Shown piece after piece: positions 17,669 through 27,612 of a stretch of 64,000 bases of DNA. Under the pieces are notes generated by a model, which did not search any database, had not been told where the DNA came from, and saw nothing but the letters and a program-made list of their open reading frames with translations. The DNA lies in the NCBI RefSeq assembly GCF_026420145.1, contig NZ_JAPMLV010000001.1, positions 1,612,001 through 1,676,000 of the forward strand, read 5' to 3'. Made by a program: the position numbers and the translations under genes. The first letter of the stretch is position 1, and each line of letters opens with the position of its first letter. Source of the stretch: Enterobacter pseudoroggenkampii (lineage in GTDB: Bacteria > Pseudomonadota > Gammaproteobacteria > Enterobacterales > Enterobacteriaceae).

Positions 17669-19108
17669 TTAAGACTGCAGCATGCCGTGCTGCATCAGGA
17701 ATCCCCACCAGGGAATGCCGAGGAACATGTGGATTAAAAACGTGCACAACGCCACGAGCGTACCGATAGTCCACCATGACCTGATGTCGTTGTACCCCGC
17801 AGCGAAGATAATCGGCCCCGCTGCGCCGCCATAATGCGTGATGCAACCCCCATAGGAGTTGGAAAACAGAATGGCGAGAGCAAGCAGAACGGGTGCCGTT
17901 CCGGTAACCAGCCCCACGGTGGCAAAGACCGGCACCATCGCCGCGACGTACGCCCCGCCGGAGGCAAAGAAATAACGAACCAGCACGCTGAGAAACACGA
18001 TAATAACGATGGTCATATTCCCCGCGCTGAGAAAATTGAGGTGCGCTGACAGGAAATCAGCCAGCCAGCGGAAAAATCCCTCCTTGCTCAGCGTGGCGCT
18101 CAGACCGATGATGCCCCCGTACCACATCAGGGTATTCCAGCCGCCTTTGTTTTTCTGCACATCGCTCCAGCCGATAATATTAAACAGCAGCGCCGCGCCC
18201 ATTGCGATAATGGCGACGGCGGATTCATTGAGCCCAAGCTGACGAGAAAAGATCCAGCCCAATAAGGCAGCAATAAAAATAACGACCAGGCCCTTCTCTT
18301 TGAGGCTCATTGCCCCGAGACTTTGCAAGCCGTTGGTAGCAATAGCGACATTATCAATTTTTTTAATTTCCGGGGAGGCAACGCGATAGCAAATATAGGG
18401 GATGATACACAGCATCAATAACCCCAACGGTGCTCCCGCCAGCATCCAGCCTATCCAGCTAATATGAACATGGAAGATATCGGAAATTAGCTGTAGCGCT
18501 AACGCGTTTCCGGCAAAGCCCGTTAAAAACATATAGCTGGTCGTTTTAGTCACCATATAGACATTGACCATTAAATAACGGCCAGCCCTGCACGGCGTCT
18601 CTTTTGGCGTTGAGCCTAATACCGTCGCGATACTGTTAATAATAGGGAAAACCACGCCACCTGCTCGCGCGGTATTTGAGGGTGTCGCCGGCGCCAGCAC
18701 CAAATCCAGCAAGGCGGTCACATACCCCAGCCTCAGCGTCGTGCTGCCAAACTTGAGGATAAACCAGTAGGCAAGGCGTTTCCCCAGACCGGTAGTAACA
18801 AAAGCCGCGCTAAGCGTAAAGGCGCTAAACACCAGCCAGGTTGTACCTGAGGCGTATCCGCTCAGGACATCCATTGATTTGACAGGAGAATCCGGGAATT
18901 TTGTTACGGTAAAACAGGTTAATGCCACCGCGACCAGCATAATGACGGGTTCGGGATACGGTTTAATGACCAGCCCAACGATAGCGGACAGATATATGCC
19001 TGCCAGTATCCACGCCTCTTTGGTTAATCCATCAGGCGGAGGAATAAATATTGATAATAATATTATTGCGGCAAGTAAGATTGTTTTTAAAACATTGGAG
19101 TTAAGCAT
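17669..19108 (-). CDS. DASS-family di/tricarboxylate transporter (CitT-like)
   Basis: Inner-membrane anion transporter of 479 residues. Two signature repeats are visible: APATPSNTARAGG and FSNSYGGCITHYG, which carry the SNT-type substrate-binding motifs of the divalent anion:sodium symporter family. CitT in E. coli exchanges citrate for succinate; YbhI is another relative. It is the last gene of the long minus-strand island with aconitase and citrate lyase, so it probably imports citrate, aconitate or another tricarboxylate. Antiport or symport mode cannot be read from the sequence. Confidence 0.88.
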   Translation of the reverse strand: MLNSNVLKTILLAAIILLSIFIPPPDGLTKEAWILAGIYLSAIVGLVIKPYPEPVIMLVAVALTCFTVTKFPDSPVKSMDVLSGYASGTTWLVFSAFTLSAAFVTTGLGKRLAYWFILKFGSTTLRLGYVTALLDLVLAPATPSNTARAGGVVFPIINSIATVLGSTPKETPCRAGRYLMVNVYMVTKTTSYMFLTGFAGNALALQLISDIFHVHISWIGWMLAGAPLGLLMLCIIPYICYRVASPEIKKIDNVAIATNGLQSLGAMSLKEKGLVVIFIAALLGWIFSRQLGLNESAVAIIAMGAALLFNIIGWSDVQKNKGGWNTLMWYGGIIGLSATLSKEGFFRWLADFLSAHLNFLSAGNMTIVIIVFLSVLVRYFFASGGAYVAAMVPVFATVGLVTGTAPVLLALAILFSNSYGGCITHYGGAAGPIIFAAGYNDIRSWWTIGTLVALCTFLIHMFLGIPWWGFLMQHGMLQS

Positions 19109-19204
19109 ATCTCACCCATGAGAAAAGGGTCCCTGAATAGCGGAGGCCGCTCCTGAGAGAAGCCTCCACCGATTAAATACATTTATCAAATAAATAACTT
19201 AGAA

Positions 19205-21799
19205 TTACACACTAACAATATTGATATTATCACCTTCCCTGGACTGATATTCGGTCAAAGCATCAAAACTGAGATGGCGATAGATATTTTCATGCGCATC
19301 GTGAAGTTTATCCGTATAGCTAAAATAGTCTTCCACGGTTGGCATTTTCCCGAGCATGGCCGCGACGGTGCTTAATTCAGCTGAGGCAAGGAACACTTTC
19401 GCATTCGTTCCCAAACGATGCGGGAAATTTCGGGTGGACGTCGATACTACGTTGCTCCCTTCACGCACCCTCGCCTGGTTCCCCATGCACAGGGAACAGC
19501 CCGCAGGCTCGATTCTCGCCCCCGCTTTAATAAACTGATTAAAATAGCCCTCGCGGGAGAGTTGTTGGGCATCCATTTTTGTCGGCGGTGCGAGCCACAA
19601 ACGCGCCTGGCTTTCGCTGCCACCAGCCATGATTTCACCCGCAGCGCGGAAGTGACCGATATTTGTCATGCAGGAGCCTATGAAGACCTCTTCAACAGGA
19701 GTGCTGGCAACCTCCGAAAGTAGCCGGGCATCGTCCGGATCGTTCGGGGCGCAGACCACCGGCTCGGTGATGTCATTGAGATCGATCTCAATGACTGCCG
19801 CATATTCCGCGTCAGGATCGGCGCGGAGCAGCGACGGGTTAGCCAGCCACGCCTCGATTTCAGCAATGCGTCGTTCAAGCGTGGCGGCGTTCTGATACCC
19901 CTGCTTAACCATCCAGCGCAGAAGAGCCGCATTGGAGCGCAGATATTGCGCGACATTCTCTTCCGCCAGGCGCATAACGCACGCGGCAGCGGAGCGTTCG
20001 GCGGAGGCGTCAGCCAGTTCAAACGCCTGCTCTGCGCTTAATGTTTCCAGGCCTTCAATTTCGAGGATCCGGCCCGAGAAAACGTTGCGCTTATTCTTTT
20101 TCTCGACCGTCAGCAGCCCCTGCTTTCTGGCGTAGAGCGGAATGGCATGCACCAGGTCGCGCAGGGTGATCCCTTTCTGCATCTCGCCCTTAAAGCGCAC
20201 AAGCACCGATTCAGGCATATCCAGCGGCATAATGCCGGTTGCGGCGGCGAACGCCACCAGCCCGGAGCCGCCCGGGAAGGAGATCCCCAGCGGGAAGCGG
20301 GTATGGGAGTCGGCACCCGTGCCTACCGTATCCGGCAGCAGCATGCGGTTAAGCCACGAGTGGATAATGCCGTCACCCGGCTTGAGCGCCACCCCATTCC
20401 GGCGGGTGATAAACTGCGGCAGGGTTTCATGCAGTTGCACATCTACCGGCTTAGGGTAGGCAGAGGTGTGGCAGAAAGACTGCATCACCAGGTCGGCTGA
20501 AAACGTGAGGCAGGCCAGGTCGGTCAGCTCGTCGCGCGTCATCCCGCCGGTGGTGTCCTGAGAACCGACGGTAGTGATTTTCGGCTCGCAGTATTGCCCT
20601 GGACGGATCCCCGCTACGCCGCAGGCTTTACCCACCATTTTCTGCGCCAGCGTAAAGCCGGTTTCGGATGGCGCAGGCAAAGCGGGCGTGCGGAATACCG
20701 CGGAAGGCCCAAGCTTCAGCGATTCCCGCGCTTTCGCGGTCAGGCTGCGTCCGATAATCAACGGGATCCGCCCGCCGGCGCGTACTTCGTCCAGCAGCAC
20801 CTCGGTTTTAAGGGTAAAGGTCGTCACCAGCCGCTGGCTTTCTGTCTCACGAATTTCGCCCTTGTACGGATAAAGATCGATCAGCATCCCGGTCGTCAGC
20901 GCGGAGACATCCATCTCTATTGGCAGCGCACCGGAATCTTCCAGCGTGTTGAAGAAAATGGGCGCGATTTTGCCGCCAAACACAAACCCGCCGTTACGTT
21001 TATTCGGCACGTACGGAATATCGTTCCCGATGTGCCAAAGGATGGAGTTGGTGGCGGATTTACGTGAGGATCCTGTCCCCACGACGTCACCGACGTACAC
21101 CAGCGGCCAGCCCGACGCTTTGAGTTCTGCCAGCTGGTGCAAAGGGCCACGTACGCCGGGTTCATCAGGTGCTACCCCTTCCCTGACGTTACTGAGCATG
21201 GAGAGCGCGTGCAGCGGAATATCAGGACGTGACCACGCCTCCGGTGCCGGAGACAAATCGTCGGTATTGGTCTCACCGGGAACCTTAAACACCTTCAGGG
21301 TAATTTTTTCAGGCATGGCCGGGCGGCGCGTGAACCACTCGGCATTTGCCCAGGAGTGAAGCACCTCTTTTGCCCGGACGTTGCCGCTCTTCGCTTTGGC
21401 TTCCACCCGGCTGAATTTTTCAAAGATCAGGATGGTAGAAGAGAGCTGCTCAGCGGCCAGCGGTGCCAGGTTCGGATGGTCAAGGAGCTCAATCAGCGGC
21501 TGGACGTTATAGCCCCCCTGCATGGACCCCAGCAGCGTCGTAGCCGCTTCAGGAGAAAGCCCGTTAACACGGTATTCCTGCAATGCCACCTTGAATAAAA
21601 AATCGGCTTTTAGCTTTGCCGCAGGATCGACGCCCGGCGGGACGCAGTGGGTTAATAAATCGATTAATAGCGGATGATGCGCGGGCGCATCATTTATTAA
21701 ACGATAAATAAGTGCATCGGTTTGTTCCGCTGTTAACGGTTTCGCCGGAATACCCGATTCAGCGCGCGCTTTCTGGTGCTGATGATAATCATCTAACAT
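19205..21799 (-). CDS. Aconitate hydratase B-type (second AcnB paralogue)
   Basis: Bifunctional aconitase of the AcnB fold, 864 residues (E. coli AcnB 865). It has an N-terminal HEAT-like region, the swivel domain with [18 protein letters not shown] wording (here [14 protein letters not shown]) and [12 protein letters not shown], and the catalytic part with [14 protein letters not shown] and [12 protein letters not shown]. The three 4Fe-4S cysteines are present: IGSCMTN (~710) and CSLCMGNQ (~770). It aligns with AcnB along the full chain but with many substitutions, so it is a paralogue, not the housekeeping gene, which normally sits far away. In this island it would interconvert cis-aconitate, citrate and isocitrate and feed citrate lyase. 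Confidence 0.92.
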   Translation of the reverse strand: MLDDYHQHQKARAESGIPAKPLTAEQTDALIYRLINDAPAHHPLLIDLLTHCVPPGVDPAAKLKADFLFKVALQEYRVNGLSPEAATTLLGSMQGGYNVQPLIELLDHPNLAPLAAEQLSSTILIFEKFSRVEAKAKSGNVRAKEVLHSWANAEWFTRRPAMPEKITLKVFKVPGETNTDDLSPAPEAWSRPDIPLHALSMLSNVREGVAPDEPGVRGPLHQLAELKASGWPLVYVGDVVGTGSSRKSATNSILWHIGNDIPYVPNKRNGGFVFGGKIAPIFFNTLEDSGALPIEMDVSALTTGMLIDLYPYKGEIRETESQRLVTTFTLKTEVLLDEVRAGGRIPLIIGRSLTAKARESLKLGPSAVFRTPALPAPSETGFTLAQKMVGKACGVAGIRPGQYCEPKITTVGSQDTTGGMTRDELTDLACLTFSADLVMQSFCHTSAYPKPVDVQLHETLPQFITRRNGVALKPGDGIIHSWLNRMLLPDTVGTGADSHTRFPLGISFPGGSGLVAFAAATGIMPLDMPESVLVRFKGEMQKGITLRDLVHAIPLYARKQGLLTVEKKNKRNVFSGRILEIEGLETLSAEQAFELADASAERSAAACVMRLAEENVAQYLRSNAALLRWMVKQGYQNAATLERRIAEIEAWLANPSLLRADPDAEYAAVIEIDLNDITEPVVCAPNDPDDARLLSEVASTPVEEVFIGSCMTNIGHFRAAGEIMAGGSESQARLWLAPPTKMDAQQLSREGYFNQFIKAGARIEPAGCSLCMGNQARVREGSNVVSTSTRNFPHRLGTNAKVFLASAELSTVAAMLGKMPTVEDYFSYTDKLHDAHENIYRHLSFDALTEYQSREGDNINIVSV

Positions 21800-21816
21800 A
21801 GGTTCTCCTGTTAAAG

Positions 21817-22365
21817 CTAAAGTTGTTCACAAAATTCTGTTAATCGTTCGAGTCCGTAAGGCCATTCGCCAAAACCGGACTCAGAATTAATATGTCCGGC
21901 CTCACCGATATCGATGAGATGGCCGCGCCAGCACGTGGCCCAATAGTGAGCGCGGGCAAAAGGCATCAGAGGATCGTTTCGGCTGGCAAATATGATGCAG
22001 GGGACGGGTAATGCCGTTGGCTGAATGGCCTCTTCAAGTCCGAAAAAAGCAGGCTCTGCCGGTGCGACCATCACCACCCCGGCTACGTTTACCCGCCGCG
22101 TTTGCAGCAGCCGACATGACGCCAGCGCGCCAAAGCTGTGGCCGACGAGGATGGCGGGCAGCGGGCACATTGCCAGCTCGCGGGTAATGGCGGAGACCCA
22201 GTTTTCGATATCGGGCTCAAACCAGTTTTTCTGCTGGATCCGTTTCCAGAAGGGAAAACGCCGACCCCAGCAGCTTTGCCAGTGATGTTCATCGCTGTCT
22301 CTGAGACCCGGGACCAGAACAAGGGTATAACCCTTACTGAGCTGCTGCAGGCGTTGTTCAATCAT
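21817..22365 (-). CDS. Small alpha/beta hydrolase, RBBP9/YdeN family
   Basis: A 182-residue serine hydrolase. The chain shows [14 protein letters not shown] at the start, nucleophile elbow GHSFGA, acid residue in [11 protein letters not shown], and catalytic His in [15 protein letters not shown]: a complete Ser-Asp-His triad in family spacing. The role is unknown. It starts 27 bp after the citG stop and ends 18 bp before the aconitase start, so it is co-transcribed. In context a thioesterase or lactonase acting on a tricarboxylate ester or lactone is conceivable, but nothing in the sequence proves this. Confidence 0.8.
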   Translation of the reverse strand: MIEQRLQQLSKGYTLVLVPGLRDSDEHHWQSCWGRRFPFWKRIQQKNWFEPDIENWVSAITRELAMCPLPAILVGHSFGALASCRLLQTRRVNVAGVVMVAPAEPAFFGLEEAIQPTALPVPCIIFASRNDPLMPFARAHYWATCWRGHLIDIGEAGHINSESGFGEWPYGLERLTEFCEQL

Positions 22366-22392
22366 GACGTTTTCCTGTTACGCTATTCGCGA

Positions 22393-23268
22393 TTAGTCGG
22401 GTGGAAATTGCGACAATAGCCAGCCAACGGAAATAAGATCGGCGCTACCGCCGGGGCTTAAATTGCGTTTGATAAATTCCGCGTCCATTCTGAGCAGCGC
22501 GATAACTAATTTATCCGCCGTGAGACGTTTTATTTTTAATAACCGCCTCGCATAGCGTCTGGCGTAGTTCAGACCTTCTATTCCCCCACGGGAAACCAGA
22601 TTGGTATCCGGATTCGCCGCCATCAAACCCAGCAGCATCCTCAAGAGCGCTACGTCTTCGGATTCGCCCTGACCTGACGCGGTGTGCAGGTGCGGGAGAC
22701 CCGCCTGGCGAACGGTGATAAAACCGCTGGCCGCTTCCCCTCTCGCCCCGGTAAACCCGTATGTCTGGAACTGCTGCTCGCCCTTCGTTCTGGCGATACC
22801 GGTCGTTTTCAGCTCCTGTTCAACGATGCCGGTACAGATAATGCGGGTCTCGCGGCATAAGCTGCGCTGTGTAAGCGTTTCATCCCTTTGCGTCAGACGT
22901 CCCGCCGCGGCACACAGCAGCCCCAGAGAGAAGATCCCGCCTTTATGGGTATTTATCCCGCCGGTGGCGTTAAACATCGCCTGCTCGCAGGCCAGGCCTG
23001 TTGGTCTTATGGCCCGCAGCGTTTGCGGGCCAGTAAGATGAGCCGTCTCTCTGCCAACGTTAAAGAACGTTGAGAACCAGGGCGCAATCGCCGCGATGCT
23101 GGTCATGAACAGCGCAAAATCCATGTCGCGATGCGCCCCGCTGTTTACACGATCCACCAGACCTGGCTTCGGGGTTAAGCGAATTTCCCGATACATGGCC
23201 TCGGTAGCCAGCTCAGCGAAGGTGCGCTGAACCTCTGGCGCATTACATCTGGCAAGCGAAGTAGTCAT
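22393..23268 (-). CDS. citG: Triphosphoribosyl-dephospho-CoA synthase CitG
   Basis: Makes 2'-(5''-triphosphoribosyl)-3'-dephospho-CoA, the precursor of the citrate lyase prosthetic group, from ATP and dephospho-CoA. The 291-residue protein has family motifs TPKPGLVDRVNSGAHRDMD near the N-terminus and GINTHKGGIFSLGLLCAAAG centrally. It overlaps citX by 26 bp on the same strand. CitX and CitG remain separate genes, as in E. coli and Klebsiella, not fused as in some Gram-positives. Confidence 0.92.
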   Translation of the reverse strand: MTTSLARCNAPEVQRTFAELATEAMYREIRLTPKPGLVDRVNSGAHRDMDFALFMTSIAAIAPWFSTFFNVGRETAHLTGPQTLRAIRPTGLACEQAMFNATGGINTHKGGIFSLGLLCAAAGRLTQRDETLTQRSLCRETRIICTGIVEQELKTTGIARTKGEQQFQTYGFTGARGEAASGFITVRQAGLPHLHTASGQGESEDVALLRMLLGLMAANPDTNLVSRGGIEGLNYARRYARRLLKIKRLTADKLVIALLRMDAEFIKRNLSPGGSADLISVGWLLSQFPPD

Positions 23269-23782
23269 CGGTTAACGCCTCGATTACGCGCGTGAGTTCG
23301 GCCTGCGAATGATGCCGCGCACGCGAGCAAACATGGGCCGGTTCATGACAGATAAAGCATCGGCGCATCGGCTGCTGGATGGCGTTTCTTTTTAACAGTC
23401 CCGTCTTCGGACAAAACACGTCGATGTCCCACAGGCGTCCCAGAGGATGGTTATCTTCCAGATGCGCCGTGACGTGTTTTATCATCCACGCGGGTGCCGA
23501 CACCGACCAGAGCGCTTCTGGCCCCGTGACCGGCTGCAGGATCTGATGCCGACAGACCGTCCACTGATGCGTACGGAATACCTCGCCGAGGGCCTGATTC
23601 GCGACGGCCATCACCCGTCTGGTCAGGTCGGTATCCTTCACCTCCCCCGGCCAGACCAGCGTGACGGATACAACCGTATGTTCGGACTGAAACAGCCACG
23701 CCTGCTGGCGACGGGCTCGCTGTTCTCTGGCGCTCAACACCTGTTCCAGAGTGACTTTCACGTTCGAGGCTTTATCCGTCAT
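23243..23782 (-). CDS. citX: Apo-citrate lyase phosphoribosyl-dephospho-CoA transferase CitX
   Basis: Transfers the prosthetic group made by CitG to the serine of the acyl carrier subunit CitD. The 179-residue chain has the nucleotidyltransferase motif GRLWDIDVF (about residue 115) and the conserved Cys-rich end RRCFICHEPAHVCSRARHH. It lies 5 bp after citF and overlaps citG, which fits the standard citCDEFXG order. Confidence 0.93.
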   Translation of the reverse strand: MTDKASNVKVTLEQVLSAREQRARRQQAWLFQSEHTVVSVTLVWPGEVKDTDLTRRVMAVANQALGEVFRTHQWTVCRHQILQPVTGPEALWSVSAPAWMIKHVTAHLEDNHPLGRLWDIDVFCPKTGLLKRNAIQQPMRRCFICHEPAHVCSRARHHSQAELTRVIEALTDDYFACQM

Positions 23783-23787
23783 GACGA

Positions 23788-25308
23788 TTACTCCTTCACC
23801 TGACGAACCACGTCAATCACGCTGCCGTCGCGGTAGCGCACCACGCCGACGATCCGGTCAGTGAACTCAACAGGCTTGGGTTCACCCGAGATGAGCAGCG
23901 CCTTTTGATACAGGGCGTCGATGTCTACGACGGTCAGCCCGGCGTTAATCAGGCGTTCGCGAATTTCCGGGCGCGCCGGATTCACGGCAATACCGTGATC
24001 GGTAACCAAAACGTCAATACTTTCGCCCGGCGTCACCAGAGTCGTGACCTGCCTGACGACGGTAGGAATGCGGCTGCGGATCAGCGGGGCAACCACAATG
24101 GTGAGATTGGCCGCCGCGGCGACGTCGCAGTGTCCGCCCGACGCACCGCGCATCACGCCGTCGGAGCCGGTCAGGACATTGACGTTGAACTGAGTGTCCA
24201 CCTCCAGCGCGCTGAGGATGACCACGTCCACCCTGTCGCAGCAGGCAGCTTTTGCAGCCGGGTTCGCATAGACGTTGGTGGAAATTTCCACGTGTTCGGG
24301 ATTGACCGCCATAGAGGCTGCCGCCGCGCCGTCAAAGCTTTGCGTATCGAGGATCTTCTCGATTAACCCTTTCTTATGCAGATCGACAATGCTGCCGGTG
24401 ATCCCGCCGAGCGCGAAGCGGGCAACGATATTGTGTTTGCGCATCCGGGTTTCCATAAACCGTGTACAGGCGGTTGACGCCGCCCCTGAACCGGTCTGAA
24501 TCGAAAAGCCGTTGCGGAAATAGCCGGAGTGTTCGATAACGTCGGCAGCAGAGCGGGCAATCATCAGCTCGCGCGGATTGCTGGTGACCCTGGCGGCACC
24601 TACGCTGATTTTTGCCGGGTCACCGACGCTCTCAATCTGCACCACATAGTCAACCTGATCCTGAATAATACTGGCTGGCAGGTTGGGGAACGGCTTCAGG
24701 GTTTCGGTAAGCAAAACCACCTTTCTGGCATATTTTGCGTCGACCATCGCATAGCCGAGAGAGCCGCACTGCGATGTGCCGCCGTTGCCGCTGGCATTGC
24801 CATATTCGTCGCTGCACGAGACCGCCAGAAACGCGACATCAATGGCAATTTCGCCCTTCTGAATCAAATTTACCCGCCCGCCGTGGGAGTGGATTTGTAC
24901 CGGCTCGTCCATCAGCCCGTGTGAAATCGCATCCGCCAGTTCGCCGCGCATCCCGGAGGTGTAGATTTTGCCGATCACGCCATTGCGTATGTGATCTATA
25001 AGCGGCGTATTGCAGGACATTAATGAGCTGGACGCGAGCGTGATGCCTTTCAGGCCGCGCTGAGCCAGTTTGTCCATTACGTAATTGATGACCTTATCCC
25101 CTTCGCGGAAGGCGTGATGGAAAGACACGGTCATGCCGTCATGCAGATCGCAGCGGGCCAGCACCTCGTCCACGCTGGCAAACAGTTTGCGCTGTGACTT
25201 TTGCTGGCTGTCAGCAAGATAAGGCGTCGCCGCGTTAGCGCCGCTGAAGGCGACGTATTCACGGCGAGAGCCAGGAATGTGATGCAGGGTTTCAGTTAGG
25301 TTTTTCAT
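23788..25308 (-). CDS. citF: Citrate lyase alpha subunit (citrate:acetyl-ACP transferase)
   Basis: Alpha subunit of citrate lyase, 506 residues. It exchanges the acetyl group on the ACP thioester for citrate, giving citryl-ACP. The chain belongs to the class I CoA-transferase fold: SFHHAFREGD, TSGMRGELADAI, AVSCSDEYGNASGNGG and GSDGVMRGASGGHCD are recognisable. It is full length with no breaks. It acts in the cytoplasm in a complex with CitD and CitE. Confidence 0.95.
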   Translation of the reverse strand: MKNLTETLHHIPGSRREYVAFSGANAATPYLADSQQKSQRKLFASVDEVLARCDLHDGMTVSFHHAFREGDKVINYVMDKLAQRGLKGITLASSSLMSCNTPLIDHIRNGVIGKIYTSGMRGELADAISHGLMDEPVQIHSHGGRVNLIQKGEIAIDVAFLAVSCSDEYGNASGNGGTSQCGSLGYAMVDAKYARKVVLLTETLKPFPNLPASIIQDQVDYVVQIESVGDPAKISVGAARVTSNPRELMIARSAADVIEHSGYFRNGFSIQTGSGAASTACTRFMETRMRKHNIVARFALGGITGSIVDLHKKGLIEKILDTQSFDGAAAASMAVNPEHVEISTNVYANPAAKAACCDRVDVVILSALEVDTQFNVNVLTGSDGVMRGASGGHCDVAAAANLTIVVAPLIRSRIPTVVRQVTTLVTPGESIDVLVTDHGIAVNPARPEIRERLINAGLTVVDIDALYQKALLISGEPKPVEFTDRIVGVVRYRDGSVIDVVRQVKE

Positions 25309-25336
25309 TGTTCATCCTGTCGCTTGCAATAGGGGA

Positions 25337-26212
25337 TTACTGACGAATGCCGGAGGCATTTTTGCGTTCGATCACCACGCGGGCATGGTTGATGATTGGC
25401 GCATCGATCATTTTGCCGTTCAGCGAAATCACCCCCAGTCCGTTGCGTTCCCCCTCCTCTGCGGCGGCAATCACGCGCTCGGCGTAGTCCACTTCTTCCT
25501 GCGTTGGCGCGTAGGCGTTATGAAGAATTTCAATTTGGCGCGGATTAATCAGTGATTTTCCGTTGAAGCCCATCCGGCGGATGAGATCCACTTCTTTCAG
25601 GAAACCGGCCTCATCATTCACATCGGCGTATACCACGTCGAAGGCGTCAATACCGGCCCCGCGCGCGGCATGTAATACGGCGCACCGGGCATAGAAGAGC
25701 TCTGTCCCGTCGCCCCGCTCTGTTTGCATATCCATCACGTAGTCAAAGGCGGCCAGCGCAATACCCATTAAGCGGTCGGAGGACTTCGCAATGGCGACAG
25801 CATTAATCACGCCCACGGCAGATTCTATCGCCGCCATTAATTTGGTTGAGCCAACGGGACGTCCACAGGTTTCTTCGATGCGGACGATTTCACGTTCGAG
25901 CTGATGAATATCTTCCGGGGAGTCGGTTTTGGGTAAACGAATGACATCGACACCCGCCCTGACGGCGGCTTCGAGATCTTTTAATCCAAAAGGCGTATTC
26001 AAAGGATTAATTCTGACAACGGTTTCAATATCGTTGTACATAGGATGTTGCAGGGCATGAAATACCAGAAGACGGGCGCTGTCTTTTTCTTTTAACGCGA
26101 CGGCATCTTCCAGATCAAACATTATGGAGTCAGGTTTATAGATAAATGCCGTCGAAAGCATGGCGGCACTTGAACCGGGAATAAATAACATACTGCGGCG
26201 TAACTTTTTCAT
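25337..26212 (-). CDS. citE: Citrate lyase beta subunit (citryl-ACP lyase)
   Basis: Cleaves citryl-ACP to oxaloacetate and acetyl-ACP. The protein of 291 residues starts [19 protein letters not shown]; the in-frame extension upstream lies inside citD and is not used. Motifs of the HpcH/HpaI aldolase fold are present: [45 protein letters not shown] and [10 protein letters not shown]. Its ATG overlaps the citD stop (TAATG), so translation is coupled. Confidence 0.95.
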   Translation of the reverse strand: MKKLRRSMLFIPGSSAAMLSTAFIYKPDSIMFDLEDAVALKEKDSARLLVFHALQHPMYNDIETVVRINPLNTPFGLKDLEAAVRAGVDVIRLPKTDSPEDIHQLEREIVRIEETCGRPVGSTKLMAAIESAVGVINAVAIAKSSDRLMGIALAAFDYVMDMQTERGDGTELFYARCAVLHAARGAGIDAFDVVYADVNDEAGFLKEVDLIRRMGFNGKSLINPRQIEILHNAYAPTQEEVDYAERVIAAAEEGERNGLGVISLNGKMIDAPIINHARVVIERKNASGIRQ

Positions 26213-26502
26213 TATAACGTTTCCCATGTGATGTCTTCCCGGACCATTCCTCTGAGCAGAGCAGCCTGCACGCGGGCGCGGATCACGCAATCCAGCGCGC
26301 CTTTATCATCAACGACGATCAGCCCCTGCTCGATGTTGAACGAAGCCAGGGTTTCATTGACAACCTCTGTAATACGTTCGCCAAATTGCTTATACACTTC
26401 GCTCTGGATGACCACATCCAGCCCGCTCTCGACGGGACTCACCTTCACCATCAGGTCGCTGGACTCCAGCGTCCCCGCCATTGCGGCTTGCACAATTTTC
26501 AT
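26212..26502 (-). CDS. citD: Citrate lyase acyl carrier protein (gamma subunit)
   Basis: A 96-residue acyl carrier that holds the phosphoribosyl-dephospho-CoA group on Ser14, visible in [11 protein letters not shown]. The rest (DNA-level and protein-level) is typical, with [15 protein letters not shown] and [12 protein letters not shown] near the end. The stop overlaps the citE start; the start lies 24 bp after citC. Confidence 0.94.
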   Translation of the reverse strand: MKIVQAAMAGTLESSDLMVKVSPVESGLDVVIQSEVYKQFGERITEVVNETLASFNIEQGLIVVDDKGALDCVIRARVQAALLRGMVREDITWETL

Positions 26503-26526
26503 ATCAATTTTCCTGTGATCATGCGG

Positions 26527-27594
26527 TTAAACCGCTGCCGACATCGGTTCGGATAAACAAGGCTGATGCTGTACCTCTTTATTCAGAAACGCGCGCGTGG
26601 TGGCCGGCACCATACGGCTGGCGGCAGAGATTTTGTTTTCATTCAATAAACGACGAACGGCTGAAGCCGACACCGGAACATTATTGCCATCGGTTTTTCT
26701 TTCTATTTCTTGCACACTAATACGGGCCGCCGTACTCGTTTCATCTTCCAGCCAGCGATGCATCGCCCGGTTATACTCCGCGGTTAACGGGCAAAACGGT
26801 TCGGTACCGACAAAACGATGGTTAATATTCAGCGCGGGGGCGATGTAATTTCTGAAAAGCATGAGATCAATGGCAGCGTAGGCTTTATCAATAACCTGCT
26901 TTTCCTTCAGGAAATAGCCCGGGAATGTGCCGCGGGAAATAATATACGCAGACCCCGGATGAACCGTGACATTAGGGAGATGCTGCGATCCGTTCCTGAC
27001 CATCGCAAACCGTTCTTTAAACGAAAAAGCGGAGACATCTTCCTGAACAACGAAAACATGCAGCCAGTCGCACTGGCGTGCCGCATGCTCGATTAGATAT
27101 TGATGGCCCAGGGTGAATGGATTGGCGTTCATCACGATCGCGCCAATGTTTTGCCCCGGCACGAAATGATGGCGACGCAGCTGGCTGCAGTAACGATGAA
27201 TACCGACCGGCGTATTCTCCATTAATGCCGCACAATTCTCGACTGTCACCAGCGGGTAAAACCCGCATCCGCGAAACGACTTTACGTTATCCGGGCAGGT
27301 AAAAAGAAAGAGCTGATGTTCGCCGTTTTGTGCCGCCAGAAGCTCGGCCTCATGAATTAACGTCAGGCTTAACGACGTGCCCCGCCACACGGCATCCACG
27401 GCAATGCACTTTAGCGTGTTACCCGCAATACCGGTGCAGGCAACAAGCTGACGCCGATCGCGCGCAACGATAAATTGCTCGATATCGTTATCAATGCCTA
27501 AACCGTTGCGGGCCAGAAAACAGGCAACCTCCTCTCTGGCCTTCGCGTTACCGGCGTTAATCACCTCAAATTCTGGCGCTGTGGCGGTGTACAT
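26527..27594 (-). CDS. citC: [Citrate (pro-3S)-lyase] ligase CitC
   Basis: Activates citrate lyase by acetylating the prosthetic group of CitD with acetate and ATP. The 355-residue chain has an N-terminal GNAT-like half (GFYPLVTVEN) and a C-terminal nucleotidyltransferase domain with MNANPFTLGHQYLIE at residues 155-169 carrying the HxGH-type motif. It comes first of the cit genes, as in the usual order. In E. coli and Klebsiella, citC is controlled by CitAB; no such sensor pair is nearby here. Confidence 0.94.
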   Translation of the reverse strand: MYTATAPEFEVINAGNAKAREEVACFLARNGLGIDNDIEQFIVARDRRQLVACTGIAGNTLKCIAVDAVWRGTSLSLTLIHEAELLAAQNGEHQLFLFTCPDNVKSFRGCGFYPLVTVENCAALMENTPVGIHRYCSQLRRHHFVPGQNIGAIVMNANPFTLGHQYLIEHAARQCDWLHVFVVQEDVSAFSFKERFAMVRNGSQHLPNVTVHPGSAYIISRGTFPGYFLKEKQVIDKAYAAIDLMLFRNYIAPALNINHRFVGTEPFCPLTAEYNRAMHRWLEDETSTAARISVQEIERKTDGNNVPVSASAVRRLLNENKISAASRMVPATTRAFLNKEVQHQPCLSEPMSAAV

Positions 27595-27612
27595 CGTCTC
27601 TCTCCTGAGCGT

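Noticed and set aside
19109..19204. Terminator between aconitase and DASS transporter genes
   Set aside because: GGAGGC and GCCTCC arms exist but the stem is short, with a long loop and no T-tract; the genes may well be co-transcribed.
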